A DNA stretch of 64,000 bases from Gemmatimonadota bacterium (GTDB lineage Bacteria > Latescibacterota > UBA2968 > UBA8231), in assembly GCA_009841115.1 (NCBI GenBank), contig VXML01000093.1:61372-125371 (forward strand), read 5' to 3'. Positions 19,159 through 28,204 of the stretch are shown piece by piece (position 1 is the stretch's first letter; every line of letters begins with the position of its first letter). The notes beneath the pieces are model-generated. The model worked only from the letters and a program-made list of their open reading frames with translations, ran no database searches and had not been told where the DNA came from. The position numbers and the translations under genes were made by a program.

Positions 19159-19308
19159 AGAGCGATCTGCCTTGTTATTGTCATTATTGCCTTCTGCCAG
19201 CCCGCCGCTGCAACCGTCGTACCCGCGCCGGAGCGTGGTCCTGGGCGATCTGCGGGGATAGAATACTCAACGAGAAGCCTCTAATTTTTAAGTGCACAAC
19301 AACCGAGC

Positions 19309-20289
19309 CTACCCGAAAAACCCGTCGGGGTACGGATCGGGATTGAGCAGTGGAGCCGTCCAGTCGCCAACTTCGTCCAGCCCCACCGGGGCACCGCCGC
19401 ATTCCACGTGCGATTTGAAGCCGGCGAGAAACATCTGCACCTTCTCGTAGATGGCCTCGTAGGGCTCGGGCATTTTTCGAGTTTCGAACATCTCCTGCAT
19501 CTCCAGCAGCAGGGGAACCCAAAAGTGGATGCCGCTGTGGACGAACTGCTCGAAGGTGCGTTCTCCGAATACCCGGATCCAGCCCCATGTCCCCCTTATT
19601 TCCTGCAGCGATCCGTAAAAGGTTTTCCCGTCTTCTCCTCTGGGTTCGTATTCAAAGGTGAGGTGACCATTGGGGACATGCCAGTCGGGCGTCTGGTAGG
19701 CCACGCTCTTAACGCCGCCGCCGATACACGCGTAGATCATGTACAGGCCGTGAATGCCGTGGGTGGCGTAATCGGACATGGAATTGGCCGCGGCAAAACC
19801 CCTGATCGGTTCAATGGCCGCCACTTCGCGTTTAATGTGCTCAATTTCCGGTGCCGATCCGAAGGATGAACCCGACATGATGGGAGTGTCGTGCTTTTTA
19901 GATAAATCGATTATTTCCTGCGCGTCTTGGAGGTTGAGAGCAAAAGGGCGGTTGATGAAAATGGGGACGCCGGCCTCCAAGTAGGGTCTGGCCAATTCTT
20001 TGAAATGCAGGGTCGAATCAAAATCGGAGAGGATGACGCCGTCTACCTTGCCGACCATATCCCAATAGTTCTCCACCGCTTCGACCCCTTTGTAGGTATC
20101 GCAGAAGTCCTTGACGCCTTCTTTATCCATATCCCAGACGTGGGTCATGACCATGCCCGTCATACGCGTCGTGCAGCCCTGAAATTGGCGCTGGCAGGTG
20201 GGGTCAATGATCGGACCCCATATACCTGAGATGTGCACGTACCGGGCGCAGGTTAGAACGCCCACTCTGACGAGAGATACATTCGACAT
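19309..20289 (-). CDS. Gfo/Idh/MocA-family oxidoreductase
   Basis: 326 residues, ATG preceded by AAGGAAAG. The N-terminal half has the Rossmann-like pattern of the family: VDGVILSDFDSTLHFKELAR followed by YLEAGVPIFINRPFALNLQD, corresponding to the EKP-containing strand-loop where Lys is replaced by Arg (NRPFAL). The C-terminal half is the alpha/beta dimerisation domain (YATHGIHGLYMIYACIGGGV). Family members use NAD(P) to oxidise or reduce sugars and related compounds. The missing EKP lysine may mean altered catalysis or a non-oxidoreductase role. It is transcribed divergently from the amidohydrolase/PhyH genes and may act in the same pathway. Substrate unknown. Confidence 0.85.
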   Translation of the reverse strand: MSNVSLVRVGVLTCARYVHISGIWGPIIDPTCQRQFQGCTTRMTGMVMTHVWDMDKEGVKDFCDTYKGVEAVENYWDMVGKVDGVILSDFDSTLHFKELARPYLEAGVPIFINRPFALNLQDAQEIIDLSKKHDTPIMSGSSFGSAPEIEHIKREVAAIEPIRGFAAANSMSDYATHGIHGLYMIYACIGGGVKSVAYQTPDWHVPNGHLTFEYEPRGEDGKTFYGSLQEIRGTWGWIRVFGERTFEQFVHSGIHFWVPLLLEMQEMFETRKMPEPYEAIYEKVQMFLAGFKSHVECGGAPVGLDEVGDWTAPLLNPDPYPDGFFG

Positions 20290-20479
20290 AGTCTTTCCTT
20301 TTTTAGTGAGCGGGAGGTTTGTTGCGGCAAAGTGCCTCTAAGAATACGGACGCGGTATTGAGCCAACAAGATGAATGTTGGAATAGATGGCCTGTCGGCA
20401 CTGCATTGCGAAATTGGTAAATCGGTGCGTTATTGCGTACCTAGGTCTCGTAGTAGATCAAACGATTAAGGAGGTGTCA
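20290..20479. promoter_or_regulatory. Divergent intergenic region between oxidoreductase and amidohydrolase genes
   Basis: 190 bp that should carry both promoters. No convincing -35/-10 pair is visible. A perfect 6-bp hairpin, CCAACA and TGTTGG, lies at 20363-20381 and could be an operator half-site pair. AAGGAGG near 20468 is the ribosome site that fixes the amidohydrolase start. Confidence 0.35.
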
Positions 20480-21304
20480 ATGCCTGTTATCGACGCTCAT
20501 GTTCACGTGCTGTCCAACTTTGCTCCTATGGCCCCCTGGGAAGATCTAGGGCGGGTAGATCGGCTTCTCCACCACATGGATGAATGCGATGTCGATAAAG
20601 CCGTCGTGCTGCCGGTGGTGGCAGATTATTCGCCGGGCAACAATCAGGAGTGCGCCCAGTGGGGGCGAGAGCACCCTGATCGGCTGGCCGTATTGACGGA
20701 TGTACCCATGCATCAGCAAGACGCTGCCGAGCGGGTCTTGCGGACGGGCGAGGAATTCGGTGCCGTGGGTACCAGTTACTACCCTCCCAAGCTCGATGAG
20801 AAGATGCAGTGGATGTTGGAAGAGGCTTGCGACGCGCTCTGGCAGGCGTACAAAGACACTGGCTTAGTCTGCAATCTGCAAATCGGGCCGTCCAATTATG
20901 GAATTTTGCTGGAGTTGGCGCAGAGGCATCCGGAGATTCGCTTTGTCGCCAATCATCTAGCCCTGCCCGCGTTGGTCGGCGGCCCCGATGCCCAAGACGA
21001 GACGTACGGAGGATTGCTGCAGGCTGCGGCTTGTCCCAATTTGTCGATCAAAGCGTCGGGTTTCTACGCGGCGGCGGCGACTTCTTGGGATTTCCGCTGC
21101 CCCCAGGCACTGGGATTTTTCAGCCGCCTGCTCAAGGGTTTGGGCGCCGACCGCCTGCTGTGGGGCTCGGATTGGCCGCCGGTTGGCCGCCATGTCACGT
21201 ACCGACAGAGTTTGGAAATAATCCGTACTTTTGCCGCGGAGTTGGACGAAGGGGATCGGGCCAAAGTTCTGGGGGAGAACGCCGCCCGGGTTTACGGGAT
21301 TTGA
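20480..21304 (+). CDS. Metal-dependent amidohydrolase (TIM barrel, amidohydrolase-2 type)
   Basis: 274 residues from the ATG that follows AAGGAGG by 6 bases; an upstream in-frame start at 20387 has no ribosome site. The HxH metal motif is at the very start (IDAHVHVLSNFAP), a metal-ligand histidine is likely in FVANHLALPAL, and the distal Asp is in LLWGSDWPPVGR, as in the ACMSD/2-pyrone-4,6-dicarboxylate hydrolase group of TIM-barrel hydrolases and decarboxylases. The exact substrate cannot be assigned. It is first in a plus-strand run with the PhyH dioxygenase and the 606-residue unknown (27 and 43 bp spacers), so these probably act on one compound. Confidence 0.85.
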   Translation: MPVIDAHVHVLSNFAPMAPWEDLGRVDRLLHHMDECDVDKAVVLPVVADYSPGNNQECAQWGREHPDRLAVLTDVPMHQQDAAERVLRTGEEFGAVGTSYYPPKLDEKMQWMLEEACDALWQAYKDTGLVCNLQIGPSNYGILLELAQRHPEIRFVANHLALPALVGGPDAQDETYGGLLQAAACPNLSIKASGFYAAAATSWDFRCPQALGFFSRLLKGLGADRLLWGSDWPPVGRHVTYRQSLEIIRTFAAELDEGDRAKVLGENAARVYGI

Positions 21305-21331
21305 GAGACGCCTAATTGAAAGGGACTTATC

Positions 21332-22063
21332 GTGCTGAATACCGACGTCGAGTGCTTTGACTCAGAAGGCTATTGCTTTTTCCCCGATGTTTTCGGGCCA
21401 GACGAAGTCGATGCCATGCAGTATTCGCTGGACGTGGGCGTGCGCGCGGGTTTTCTCGACCGGGATCAATACTACGGCGAGCCGCACACCAAGGAAGTAT
21501 TCTGGCTGGAGGTATGCCGCTATCCGTACCTACTCGATGCGGTGGAAGCCATCCTGGGTCCCAACCTGATCTTGGTCTATTCGAGTATGTTTATCAAGCT
21601 GCCGGGCGATGGAACCAGCGTGGGTTGGCACCAGGACAACAACTATTGGCCGAGCGTCCACGGCACCGATGTGGCCACAGTGTGGCTGGCGCTCGACGAC
21701 GCGGACGCTGAAAACGCTGCCATGCGCATCATACCCGGTTCACACCGGGATTACCGGGAGATGGAAACCGTGCCTGCGGGAGAGACCGAGATGCTGAGAA
21801 AGAAGGTGCAGGTCGCCCCCGAAATGGAGAACCAAGCCGTGATGATGGAAATGGAGGCTGGTAGTCTGTCCATTCACGATTCTTACGTTCTACACGGCAG
21901 CCTAGCCAATGGAAGTGGCCGCCGCCGCGCCGGTTATACGATTCGCTACTGCAGTACAGATACCGCTTGGGTGGACATGGACCAACATCCGATTCCAGTG
22001 TTTCTAGTGCGCGGGGAAGGAGGGCCACTGGGAGAGCGGTACACGGATTTGCGACCTGAATAA
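21332..22063 (+). CDS. Phytanoyl-CoA dioxygenase (PhyH) family protein
   Basis: 243 residues, GTG start with AAGGGA 6 bases upstream. The Fe(II) triad is visible: HxD in VGWHQDNNYWP and the distal His in DSYVLHGSLANGS; Arg in RRRAGYTIRYC is placed to bind 2-oxoglutarate. A double-stranded beta-helix core (AALDDADAENAAMRIIPGS-type segment) fits the family. Members hydroxylate diverse small molecules using 2-oxoglutarate and oxygen; the substrate here is unknown. Adjacent to the amidohydrolase and the 606-residue protein. A second, distinct PhyH protein lies at 60376-61164. Confidence 0.88.
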   Translation: MLNTDVECFDSEGYCFFPDVFGPDEVDAMQYSLDVGVRAGFLDRDQYYGEPHTKEVFWLEVCRYPYLLDAVEAILGPNLILVYSSMFIKLPGDGTSVGWHQDNNYWPSVHGTDVATVWLALDDADAENAAMRIIPGSHRDYREMETVPAGETEMLRKKVQVAPEMENQAVMMEMEAGSLSIHDSYVLHGSLANGSGRRRAGYTIRYCSTDTAWVDMDQHPIPVFLVRGEGGPLGERYTDLRPE

Positions 22064-22106
22064 TTCGCTGCTCGTACAAAGTTCTGACCACTAGGAGGAA
22101 CCCCAA

Positions 22107-23927
22107 ATGGCTCATGTGTCTATTGCCGCTAAGACCCGCAAAAACCCGCCTCATTGGGCCGTGCGCCAACGCGACTTGATCGCTTTGATGGACCGCGCTG
22201 CCCACCCCTTTGTCGAACACAGCACCCGTCCAGACGGCACCCTGATTCAGCGCACAGAGTGGACCAGCATGGACGGCACGGACAATGGCTACGAGGCATT
22301 CCTATCCTTCCCCCTGTTTTACCTGCTGGGCGGCGGCGAGCACATCTACCAGATTGCCTGCAAAGAGTGGGACGCTATCACTTGGCAGTACGCCAACTAC
22401 GGCACGGTCGAGCGCGAGTTTGTCACTGGCTTTGACTGGTTCCACCACTCCGAGAGTTATACCTACGTCTACTACTTGGCGCTGGCCGATCCCGCCCACC
22501 TCATCAACCGCACCCGCGCCCTGCGCTACGCCGCCATGTACACCGGTGATGACCCGCTGGCACCCAATTGGGATGAGCAGCGCAAAATGATTCGCTCGCC
22601 GCTCAACGGCAGCAAGGGACCTCGATTTGTCACTACTCAAGTCGATTGGGATTACCACCGGCCCATCCTAGCCGACTATCTGGCACCCTTTGAGGACATT
22701 CCGGGTGCCGATAGCTCCGATCCGCTCTTCAAGGTCGATTGGACGGATGACGAAGTATTCGCCCGAATCCTCGACTTGATCAACCGGCGCATGACCCGCT
22801 GCGATGTGCCTCTCAATCTGAGTGTCGCCAGCTTGATCACCAACGCCTATCTCCACACTGGCGACGACCAGTACAAAACTTGGGTACTCGATTATTTGCA
22901 GGCGTGGGAGGAGCGCTGCGCGGCCAACGGCGGCATCATGCCCGACAATATTGGACCCGAGGGAACCATTGGCGAGTTGATGGACGGCAAGTGGTGGGGC
23001 GGGTACTACGGCTGGCGCTGGCCGCACGGAGCGCGCAATATCGTCGAGCCGGCCCTAGTGGCCGGCAGTTGCGCCCTGCTGATGACTGGCGATGATTCCC
23101 ATTTGGACTTGGCTCGCTCGCAACTCGACATGCTGTGGGAACTGCGGCGCGAGGAGGACGGTCGCGTCAAGGTGCCAGCCCGCCACGGCGACCAAGGCTG
23201 GTTCGATTTTCGGCCACCCGATCCCTACTTATACATTCATTTATACTACTTGAGCCAAAGCGAGCGAGATTTGGCTCGCCTCGACGAAGTCTTTCCCGAC
23301 CGCGCCGCTTTTGCCGGTCTGCCTCCCGACTGGGGCGCGGCCAAAGCCGGCATCTGTCCGCCGATGGCTTGGTTCGCCTTTACCGAAGGCAAAAACTTAG
23401 GCTACGTCGATCAGGTGGTGGACTCGACCTACTCCAGCATCTGCCACAGTCTGAATCGCTTGGAGAACGACGACAGCGATCCCGAGACGCGCGAGTGCTA
23501 CCACTTCCAGCGGCTCAATCCCGTGCTGCCCGAAGCCCTGATCCAGATGGCCTTGGGCACGCCCGCGGCGATTTACAACGGGGGAATGCTCCAGACCCAT
23601 GTGCATTATTTCGACCCGCAGCGTCGTCGCCCCGGTCTGCCCGAGTACGTCGCGGCTCTAGTTGATCAGGTCAGCGCTGACGGGGTTAGTCTGACGCTGG
23701 TGAATACGGACCCAGTGGCAGGCCGCGATGTTTTGTTGCAGGCCGGTTCCTTTGGCGAGCACCAATTCACGGGTGCCCGACTCGAAAACGAAGACGGTCA
23801 GGATCAGTCTGTTGCGGTAGGGGATCGGTATCTTCAGGTGTATTTGGGACCGGCGGCTCAGGCTCGCTTGCACCTTGGGCTGAAGCGCTTTGCCCACCGG
23901 CCCTCCTACAGTTCCCCCTTTTGCTAG
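22107..23927 (+). CDS. Conserved-looking 606-residue protein of unknown function, possible alpha/alpha-toroid
   Basis: ATG 9 bases after AGGAGG. There is no signal peptide, so it is probably cytoplasmic. The body is rich in Trp/Tyr and helical repeats (DNGYEAFLSFPLFYLLGGG, YKTWVLDYLQAWEERCAAN, HLDLARSQLDMLWELRREED) with conserved-looking acidic/aromatic turns (TGFDWFHHSESYTYVYYLA, GWRWPHGARNIVEP). This resembles (alpha/alpha)6 barrels of glycan- or terpenoid-acting enzymes, but no specific family is recognised. The last ~90 residues are beta-rich (ADGVSLTLVNTDPVAGRDV, YLQVYLGPAAQARLHL), like a C-terminal beta-sandwich. Its context with an amidohydrolase and a PhyH dioxygenase suggests catabolism of a saccharide or natural product. 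Its stop overlaps the stop of the minus-strand CBM9-like gene. Confidence 0.75.
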   Translation: MAHVSIAAKTRKNPPHWAVRQRDLIALMDRAAHPFVEHSTRPDGTLIQRTEWTSMDGTDNGYEAFLSFPLFYLLGGGEHIYQIACKEWDAITWQYANYGTVEREFVTGFDWFHHSESYTYVYYLALADPAHLINRTRALRYAAMYTGDDPLAPNWDEQRKMIRSPLNGSKGPRFVTTQVDWDYHRPILADYLAPFEDIPGADSSDPLFKVDWTDDEVFARILDLINRRMTRCDVPLNLSVASLITNAYLHTGDDQYKTWVLDYLQAWEERCAANGGIMPDNIGPEGTIGELMDGKWWGGYYGWRWPHGARNIVEPALVAGSCALLMTGDDSHLDLARSQLDMLWELRREEDGRVKVPARHGDQGWFDFRPPDPYLYIHLYYLSQSERDLARLDEVFPDRAAFAGLPPDWGAAKAGICPPMAWFAFTEGKNLGYVDQVVDSTYSSICHSLNRLENDDSDPETRECYHFQRLNPVLPEALIQMALGTPAAIYNGGMLQTHVHYFDPQRRRPGLPEYVAALVDQVSADGVSLTLVNTDPVAGRDVLLQAGSFGEHQFTGARLENEDGQDQSVAVGDRYLQVYLGPAAQARLHLGLKRFAHRPSYSSPFC

Positions 23928-24595
23928 GCAAATACGAGCGGCTGATAAAAGTCTGGCTGATGAAAGCTGGGCTTGGGCGTATTTACTGGTGCCCAACTGC
24001 CCCAGTGAGGGTGAGAGGTGTGGTCGCCGCACTTGTAGAAGTTGCCCTTCCACTGGGTGCTAGGTACGGGCGTCTGGGCACCGAAATACTGGGCGAAGAG
24101 GGCGAAGGGGACGCGGTACTCGACCACCCAAGTCGTGGGGGTGGTGCGCTCTGGCTCGACGATCCGGGGAAGCGTGGTGGCGATGCGGATGGTGGCACCG
24201 TCGGCGTCGCTGACGTTTTCAGTTGCTCGGCCTTGGGCGCGCTCAGCGGCTGACGGGCAGCGGTGCAGGAGCATGGTGCCGCCGCAGTTGACCTCGAAAT
24301 TGAAGTAAGCCTGCGAATCGGGTAGGGGCGCGACGAAGAACTCGACGCAGGAATCGGTGCAGACGGAATCTTGGAAGCGCTCGGCCACGGCGCGGACGTA
24401 GCGATCCTCGACGCGGAATATAATGGATAGTGCCCGCTCGTCGTAGAGCAGGCGCGCCTGAGTGCGGGGGTGGTGGCCGGAATCCTTCCAAGGGAAGTGG
24501 GTGATCTCTAAGGTCTCGGCTGCCTGCCACTGGGGACGCTCCCAATCGGCGTTGGGAAGGTCGAGGTCGTCGGTGCGATGAATGGTGTAGTGCAT
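23924..24595 (-). CDS. CBM9-like domain protein, cytoplasmic, possibly leaderless
   Basis: 223 residues from the ATG at 24595 (MHYTIHRTDDLDLPNADWER). The open frame extends 118 codons further but those residues are low-quality antisense of the protease gene. The sequence fits a family-9-type carbohydrate-binding sandwich: WQAAETLEITHFPWKD, ARLLYDERALSIIFRVEDRY, CVEFFVAPLPDSQAYFNFEV, WVVEYRVPFALFAQYF. There is no signal peptide. No Shine-Dalgarno is present; instead a TATTAT lies exactly 6 bases before the ATG, so transcription may start at the A of the ATG. It ends head-to-head with the 606-residue gene, sharing CTAG as both stops. Confidence 0.78.
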   Translation of the reverse strand: MHYTIHRTDDLDLPNADWERPQWQAAETLEITHFPWKDSGHHPRTQARLLYDERALSIIFRVEDRYVRAVAERFQDSVCTDSCVEFFVAPLPDSQAYFNFEVNCGGTMLLHRCPSAAERAQGRATENVSDADGATIRIATTLPRIVEPERTTPTTWVVEYRVPFALFAQYFGAQTPVPSTQWKGNFYKCGDHTSHPHWGSWAPVNTPKPSFHQPDFYQPLVFA

Positions 24596-24601
24596 GGAGG
24601 T

Positions 24602-24607
24602 ATAATA
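24602..24607 (-). promoter_or_regulatory. Candidate -10 box giving a leaderless mRNA
   Basis: TATTAT on the minus strand, 6 bases before the ATG at 24595. The usual start point 7 bases past the -10 would be the A of the ATG. The -35 is poor (CTTTCA at an 18-base spacer), which lowers confidence. The same geometry is seen at 39779-39784. Confidence 0.4.
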
Positions 24608-24739
24608 ATTAACGATGGAGCCACGTGAAAGCGGCTCCGCGCTGTTTGACGGAGGGCACGGCCTCCAGTATTTTCCTACACAGATTGTGGAGCGACCGGC
24701 AATTGGCTGCGGGTCGCCTTTTTGCGAAAGGGATACACG

Positions 24740-27700
24740 TTGCGCCGAGCAATTTTTTCCGCCATTGCCGCGCTGTTCCTCGCCGGAGCGGCCCAGGCCC
24801 AGATAAAAACCATCGTCACCGATCACTTCCGGGTCCATTACACGAGTGGGGCCGAGGGCACTGCACGCCGGGTAGCCGAAACCTGCGAGGAGGTCTTTCC
24901 CACCCTCGCGGCGGCCTACGATTATTACGACGACTTCCGCACCATCCACGTCATCGTGCTCGACAACTCCGACGTGCTAGGCAACGGCTGGGCTAACTAC
25001 TACAGCAATACCATGGCCATTTGGGCCACTAGCCTCGACTTTGAGTTGCGCGGCAGTCACGATTGGATCAAAAACGTGGTCACGCACGAGTTGACGCACA
25101 TCATTACGCTCAACAAGGCGCGCAAGAAATGGCCCTTCCAGTTCGCGCTGCTGTCGGTCTCGCGCTTTGACTCCAATCCAGACATTACGTTTCAATTCCC
25201 GCTGTACCATCTCAATGCCCCGCGCGGTTGGACCGAGGGCATCGCCCAGTACGGAGCGCAAAAATTCGGCTACGACGCTTGGGATTCGCACCGCGACATG
25301 TTGCTGCGGATGGCGGTGCTTGAAGACGACCTGCTCTCGTGGGAGGAAATGGGGACGGTCTTGGACCGCATGGGTAAGTTCTACGGCGAGTTCGTGTACA
25401 ATCAGGGCTACGCGATGATGGTGTACCTCCACGACCAGTACGGTGCCGAAAAGGTCGATGAGCTGACGCATCAGATCGGCTCAATGAGCTTCGATCCGGC
25501 CATCCGCCGGGTGTTGGGCATTTCCGCGGATCAGTTTTACGCGGATTGGGTCGCCTTCTTGGCCGAGAATTACGGTCGCCTCGAATCAGAGATCCGCGCG
25601 CAGGGCTTCTTTCAGGGTGAGCCGATGGACGAGGTCAACGAGGGCGTGCTCGAGTACCATCCCGCGTTGTCGCCGGACGGCAAAAAACTGGCGTACCTCA
25701 CCAGTGAAAAGCAGGACTATGGGCTCACGGTGCTCAAAATCTACGATTTCGAGACGCGAAAAAAGACCGAGCTCAAAGGCTGGATCGATACGCGGATTGG
25801 CTGGTCGCCTGACGGGAAGGAGATCGTCTTCGTCCGCAACAAGGGCGGCTTTAACGACCTCTATATCTACAACTTGGCCGAGGACAAGGAGCGCCGCATC
25901 AGCGCTAGGCTGCGAGCTAAAGACCCCTCGTTTTCCCCCGATGGCCAGCGCATCGCCTTTGTCCACAATAAGGACGGGACCAACAACCTCGGCCTCATAG
26001 ATCGCGACGGCACGGACGTAGTTTATCTGACGAACAACAACGACGCCACCCAATACATGGGGCCGCGCTTCTCGCCCGACGGCGAGTGGCTGCTCTTCAG
26101 CTTGTTCCGCGGCGAAGACCGCGACATTGCGATGATCCGCGCCGATAGCCCGCCGCGGCCCAAGGTCTTTGAGAAGGCGAAAAAGAAAAAGAAGAGTGAA
26201 GACGACGAAGAGGGCGAAGAAGGCGAGGAGGAAACCATAGAAGTCTTTCCCGATACCGTTGCCTTCGCCCATCCCGACTCGTCGGGGTTCCGTGCGGTCG
26301 TTGCCTCGCCGGCTGACGAGCGCGATCCGCACTGGCTGCCCGATGGCTCGGGCTTTGTGTTTTCGTCGGACCAGAGCGGCATTTTCAACATCTACCGCTA
26401 CCGCTTGGAAAACGACGAAGTCGAACAGCTAACCAACGTCATTGGCGGGGCCTTTGTGCCGACCGTAGCCGCTGACGAGAGCGTGGTGTACAGTGGCTAC
26501 CAATCCAACGACTATAGTCTCTATCGCTTCGAGATGGGCGAATACGAGCGCGATGCACACTTTGAGCCGGTGGTGATGCGCGACTATCGCTCCATCTTCG
26601 ATGGCCCCAAGCTCGCCGATCAATTCCAGACCGCGACGTACAGAGGGCGCAACGTCTTGCGCTACATTCCGATTCTACAGGTCGGCCCCACGTATGTCGG
26701 CAACACTTTTGGCCTCAATCAAGCCAGCGGCGGCTTGCAGTTTTCTACCGGCGACATGTTTGGTGGGCAGGAACTGACGGCTTGGGGTATTGTCGGCAAG
26801 AACATGCGAAGTGCCACGGATCTCAATACGGATGTCGGCTTCTTCTACGAGCGCCGGCTCCGGCCACAAGTGGGCAACAACCGGACCTTCAACCCCTCGT
26901 TTTACATCGCGGGCCGACGGCGCGAAATCGACAACGCGATCAAGGGTAGCCAGATCACGGCCGATACACTTGATGTGGGCAATGTCTATCCGGTGCCAGT
27001 CGATTCGGTCACCAGCCTGCTCATCCCGGACGTCCGTCAATACATCTATCAGGGCACGAGCCGCGAAGATCTGTTCAAGACATCCTTGGGGCAATTGGCT
27101 GTGGGCGTCGATGTGCCGCTGACTCGGCGAACCGAGTTGAACGCCCTCTACATATGGCGCGACTTCGCCGAGGGCTGGACCTTGCGCCGCTTCCGCAGCC
27201 TGAACCAGATCTATTTGGAGCAAGACGGCGTCGATATGTCAGCTTCCTTAGATCCGTCGCTTTTGGCACAAGATACCCTGTTGGTTAACAACGAGGATCC
27301 GCTGGAATTCTACGAAGACCTCAGCTTTTTTCGCACGCATATGTTGAGCATGGGTTGGCGCTACCGGAAGATCAATCCCACGGCCGACCGCTTGATCAGT
27401 CCATCGGGCCGCGCCATGGCTTTAGTCTATCGCTATTTGATGCCGACGGTAGCCGATTCGCTGACCGAGCAAATATCCCCCGATGGAGTCCCTCGCGACC
27501 AGTTCGTCGGCGTCGAGCGCCGCATGCGGGTCAATGAATACGTGGCCGCGTACAATGAGCGAATCCGGTTGCCGTTCGACAATTCGCTCAACATCGAGCT
27601 AATTGGCGCGTACAAAAACATCCGCCTCAAGCCCCGCTTTATCGAAGACGGCGGTTTTCTCGAGGGCCGATACTATTGGCCGCTGCGCTACTATATCGGC

Positions 27701-28204
27701 GGGCGCAACTTCCTCAGCGGTTATCCCTACTTCACCGACTGGGGGACCAAATTGCTCTATGCCCGCGTCGGCTACGGGTTTCCGATTCTCAAGCGCATCA
27801 GCAGTCGCTTTATCAATTTCAACTTTTCCAAGCTCTACGCCGAGCTATTTGCCGAAGCCGGAGTGGTGGGCAATTTCTCGCGCTTTGAGGACATCGACTT
27901 TTGGAAGGGTGAGCGCTGGAAATCTCGGCCCAACATCGATCCATTCCTGGCCGACGTGGGCGGCGAGTTGCGGCTACAGCTTTTTACTTTCTACCGCATC
28001 CCGATGTTTGCCTATTTCCAAGTGGCGCGTCCGCTCCCGTCGGCGCGGGTGAAGCAGCTCTGGATCACCCGATTGCCCAATGGCAGCTTAGAGGAATGCG
28101 CCCCGACCGCGCAGGACTGCTTCCGCAGCCTGACCGTGAGGGACTCTGAAGGTGACCTAGACGAGATTGACAAGTGGCGCTTCTACTTTGGGTTCGGGCT
28201 GTGA
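24740..28204 (+). CDS. Secreted zinc metalloprotease fused to a WD40-like propeller and a C-terminal barrel-like region
   Basis: 1154 residues from the TTG at 24740 (AAAGGGA 7 bases upstream); a TTG at 24722 would add 6 residues. The signal peptide ends at AGAAQAQ. A gluzincin-type site, VVTHELTHIITL near residue 115, is followed about 60 residues later by GWTEGIAQY, supplying HExxH and the third ligand Glu (peptidase MA-like superfamily). Residues about 315-560 hold PD40/TolB-type blades (LEYHPALSPDGKKLAYLTS, DTRIGWSPDGKEIVFVRNK, PSFSPDGQRIAFVHNKDG). A Lys-rich then Glu-rich linker follows (about 482-500). The last ~550 residues are aromatic, beta-rich and end FYFGFGL, consistent with an outer-membrane barrel (YIGGRNFLSGYPYFTDWG). 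Proteins with this order occur in FCB bacteria; substrate unknown. A 49-codon ORF overlaps its stop. Confidence 0.85.
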   Translation: MRRAIFSAIAALFLAGAAQAQIKTIVTDHFRVHYTSGAEGTARRVAETCEEVFPTLAAAYDYYDDFRTIHVIVLDNSDVLGNGWANYYSNTMAIWATSLDFELRGSHDWIKNVVTHELTHIITLNKARKKWPFQFALLSVSRFDSNPDITFQFPLYHLNAPRGWTEGIAQYGAQKFGYDAWDSHRDMLLRMAVLEDDLLSWEEMGTVLDRMGKFYGEFVYNQGYAMMVYLHDQYGAEKVDELTHQIGSMSFDPAIRRVLGISADQFYADWVAFLAENYGRLESEIRAQGFFQGEPMDEVNEGVLEYHPALSPDGKKLAYLTSEKQDYGLTVLKIYDFETRKKTELKGWIDTRIGWSPDGKEIVFVRNKGGFNDLYIYNLAEDKERRISARLRAKDPSFSPDGQRIAFVHNKDGTNNLGLIDRDGTDVVYLTNNNDATQYMGPRFSPDGEWLLFSLFRGEDRDIAMIRADSPPRPKVFEKAKKKKKSEDDEEGEEGEEETIEVFPDTVAFAHPDSSGFRAVVASPADERDPHWLPDGSGFVFSSDQSGIFNIYRYRLENDEVEQLTNVIGGAFVPTVAADESVVYSGYQSNDYSLYRFEMGEYERDAHFEPVVMRDYRSIFDGPKLADQFQTATYRGRNVLRYIPILQVGPTYVGNTFGLNQASGGLQFSTGDMFGGQELTAWGIVGKNMRSATDLNTDVGFFYERRLRPQVGNNRTFNPSFYIAGRRREIDNAIKGSQITADTLDVGNVYPVPVDSVTSLLIPDVRQYIYQGTSREDLFKTSLGQLAVGVDVPLTRRTELNALYIWRDFAEGWTLRRFRSLNQIYLEQDGVDMSASLDPSLLAQDTLLVNNEDPLEFYEDLSFFRTHMLSMGWRYRKINPTADRLISPSGRAMALVYRYLMPTVADSLTEQISPDGVPRDQFVGVERRMRVNEYVAAYNERIRLPFDNSLNIELIGAYKNIRLKPRFIEDGGFLEGRYYWPLRYYIGGRNFLSGYPYFTDWGTKLLYARVGYGFPILKRISSRFINFNFSKLYAELFAEAGVVGNFSRFEDIDFWKGERWKSRPNIDPFLADVGGELRLQLFTFYRIPMFAYFQVARPLPSARVKQLWITRLPNGSLEECAPTAQDCFRSLTVRDSEGDLDEIDKWRFYFGFGL

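Noticed and set aside
25586..26332. 248-codon minus-strand ORF inside the metalloprotease gene
   Set aside because: Antisense shadow of the PD40 blades; low-complexity composition.
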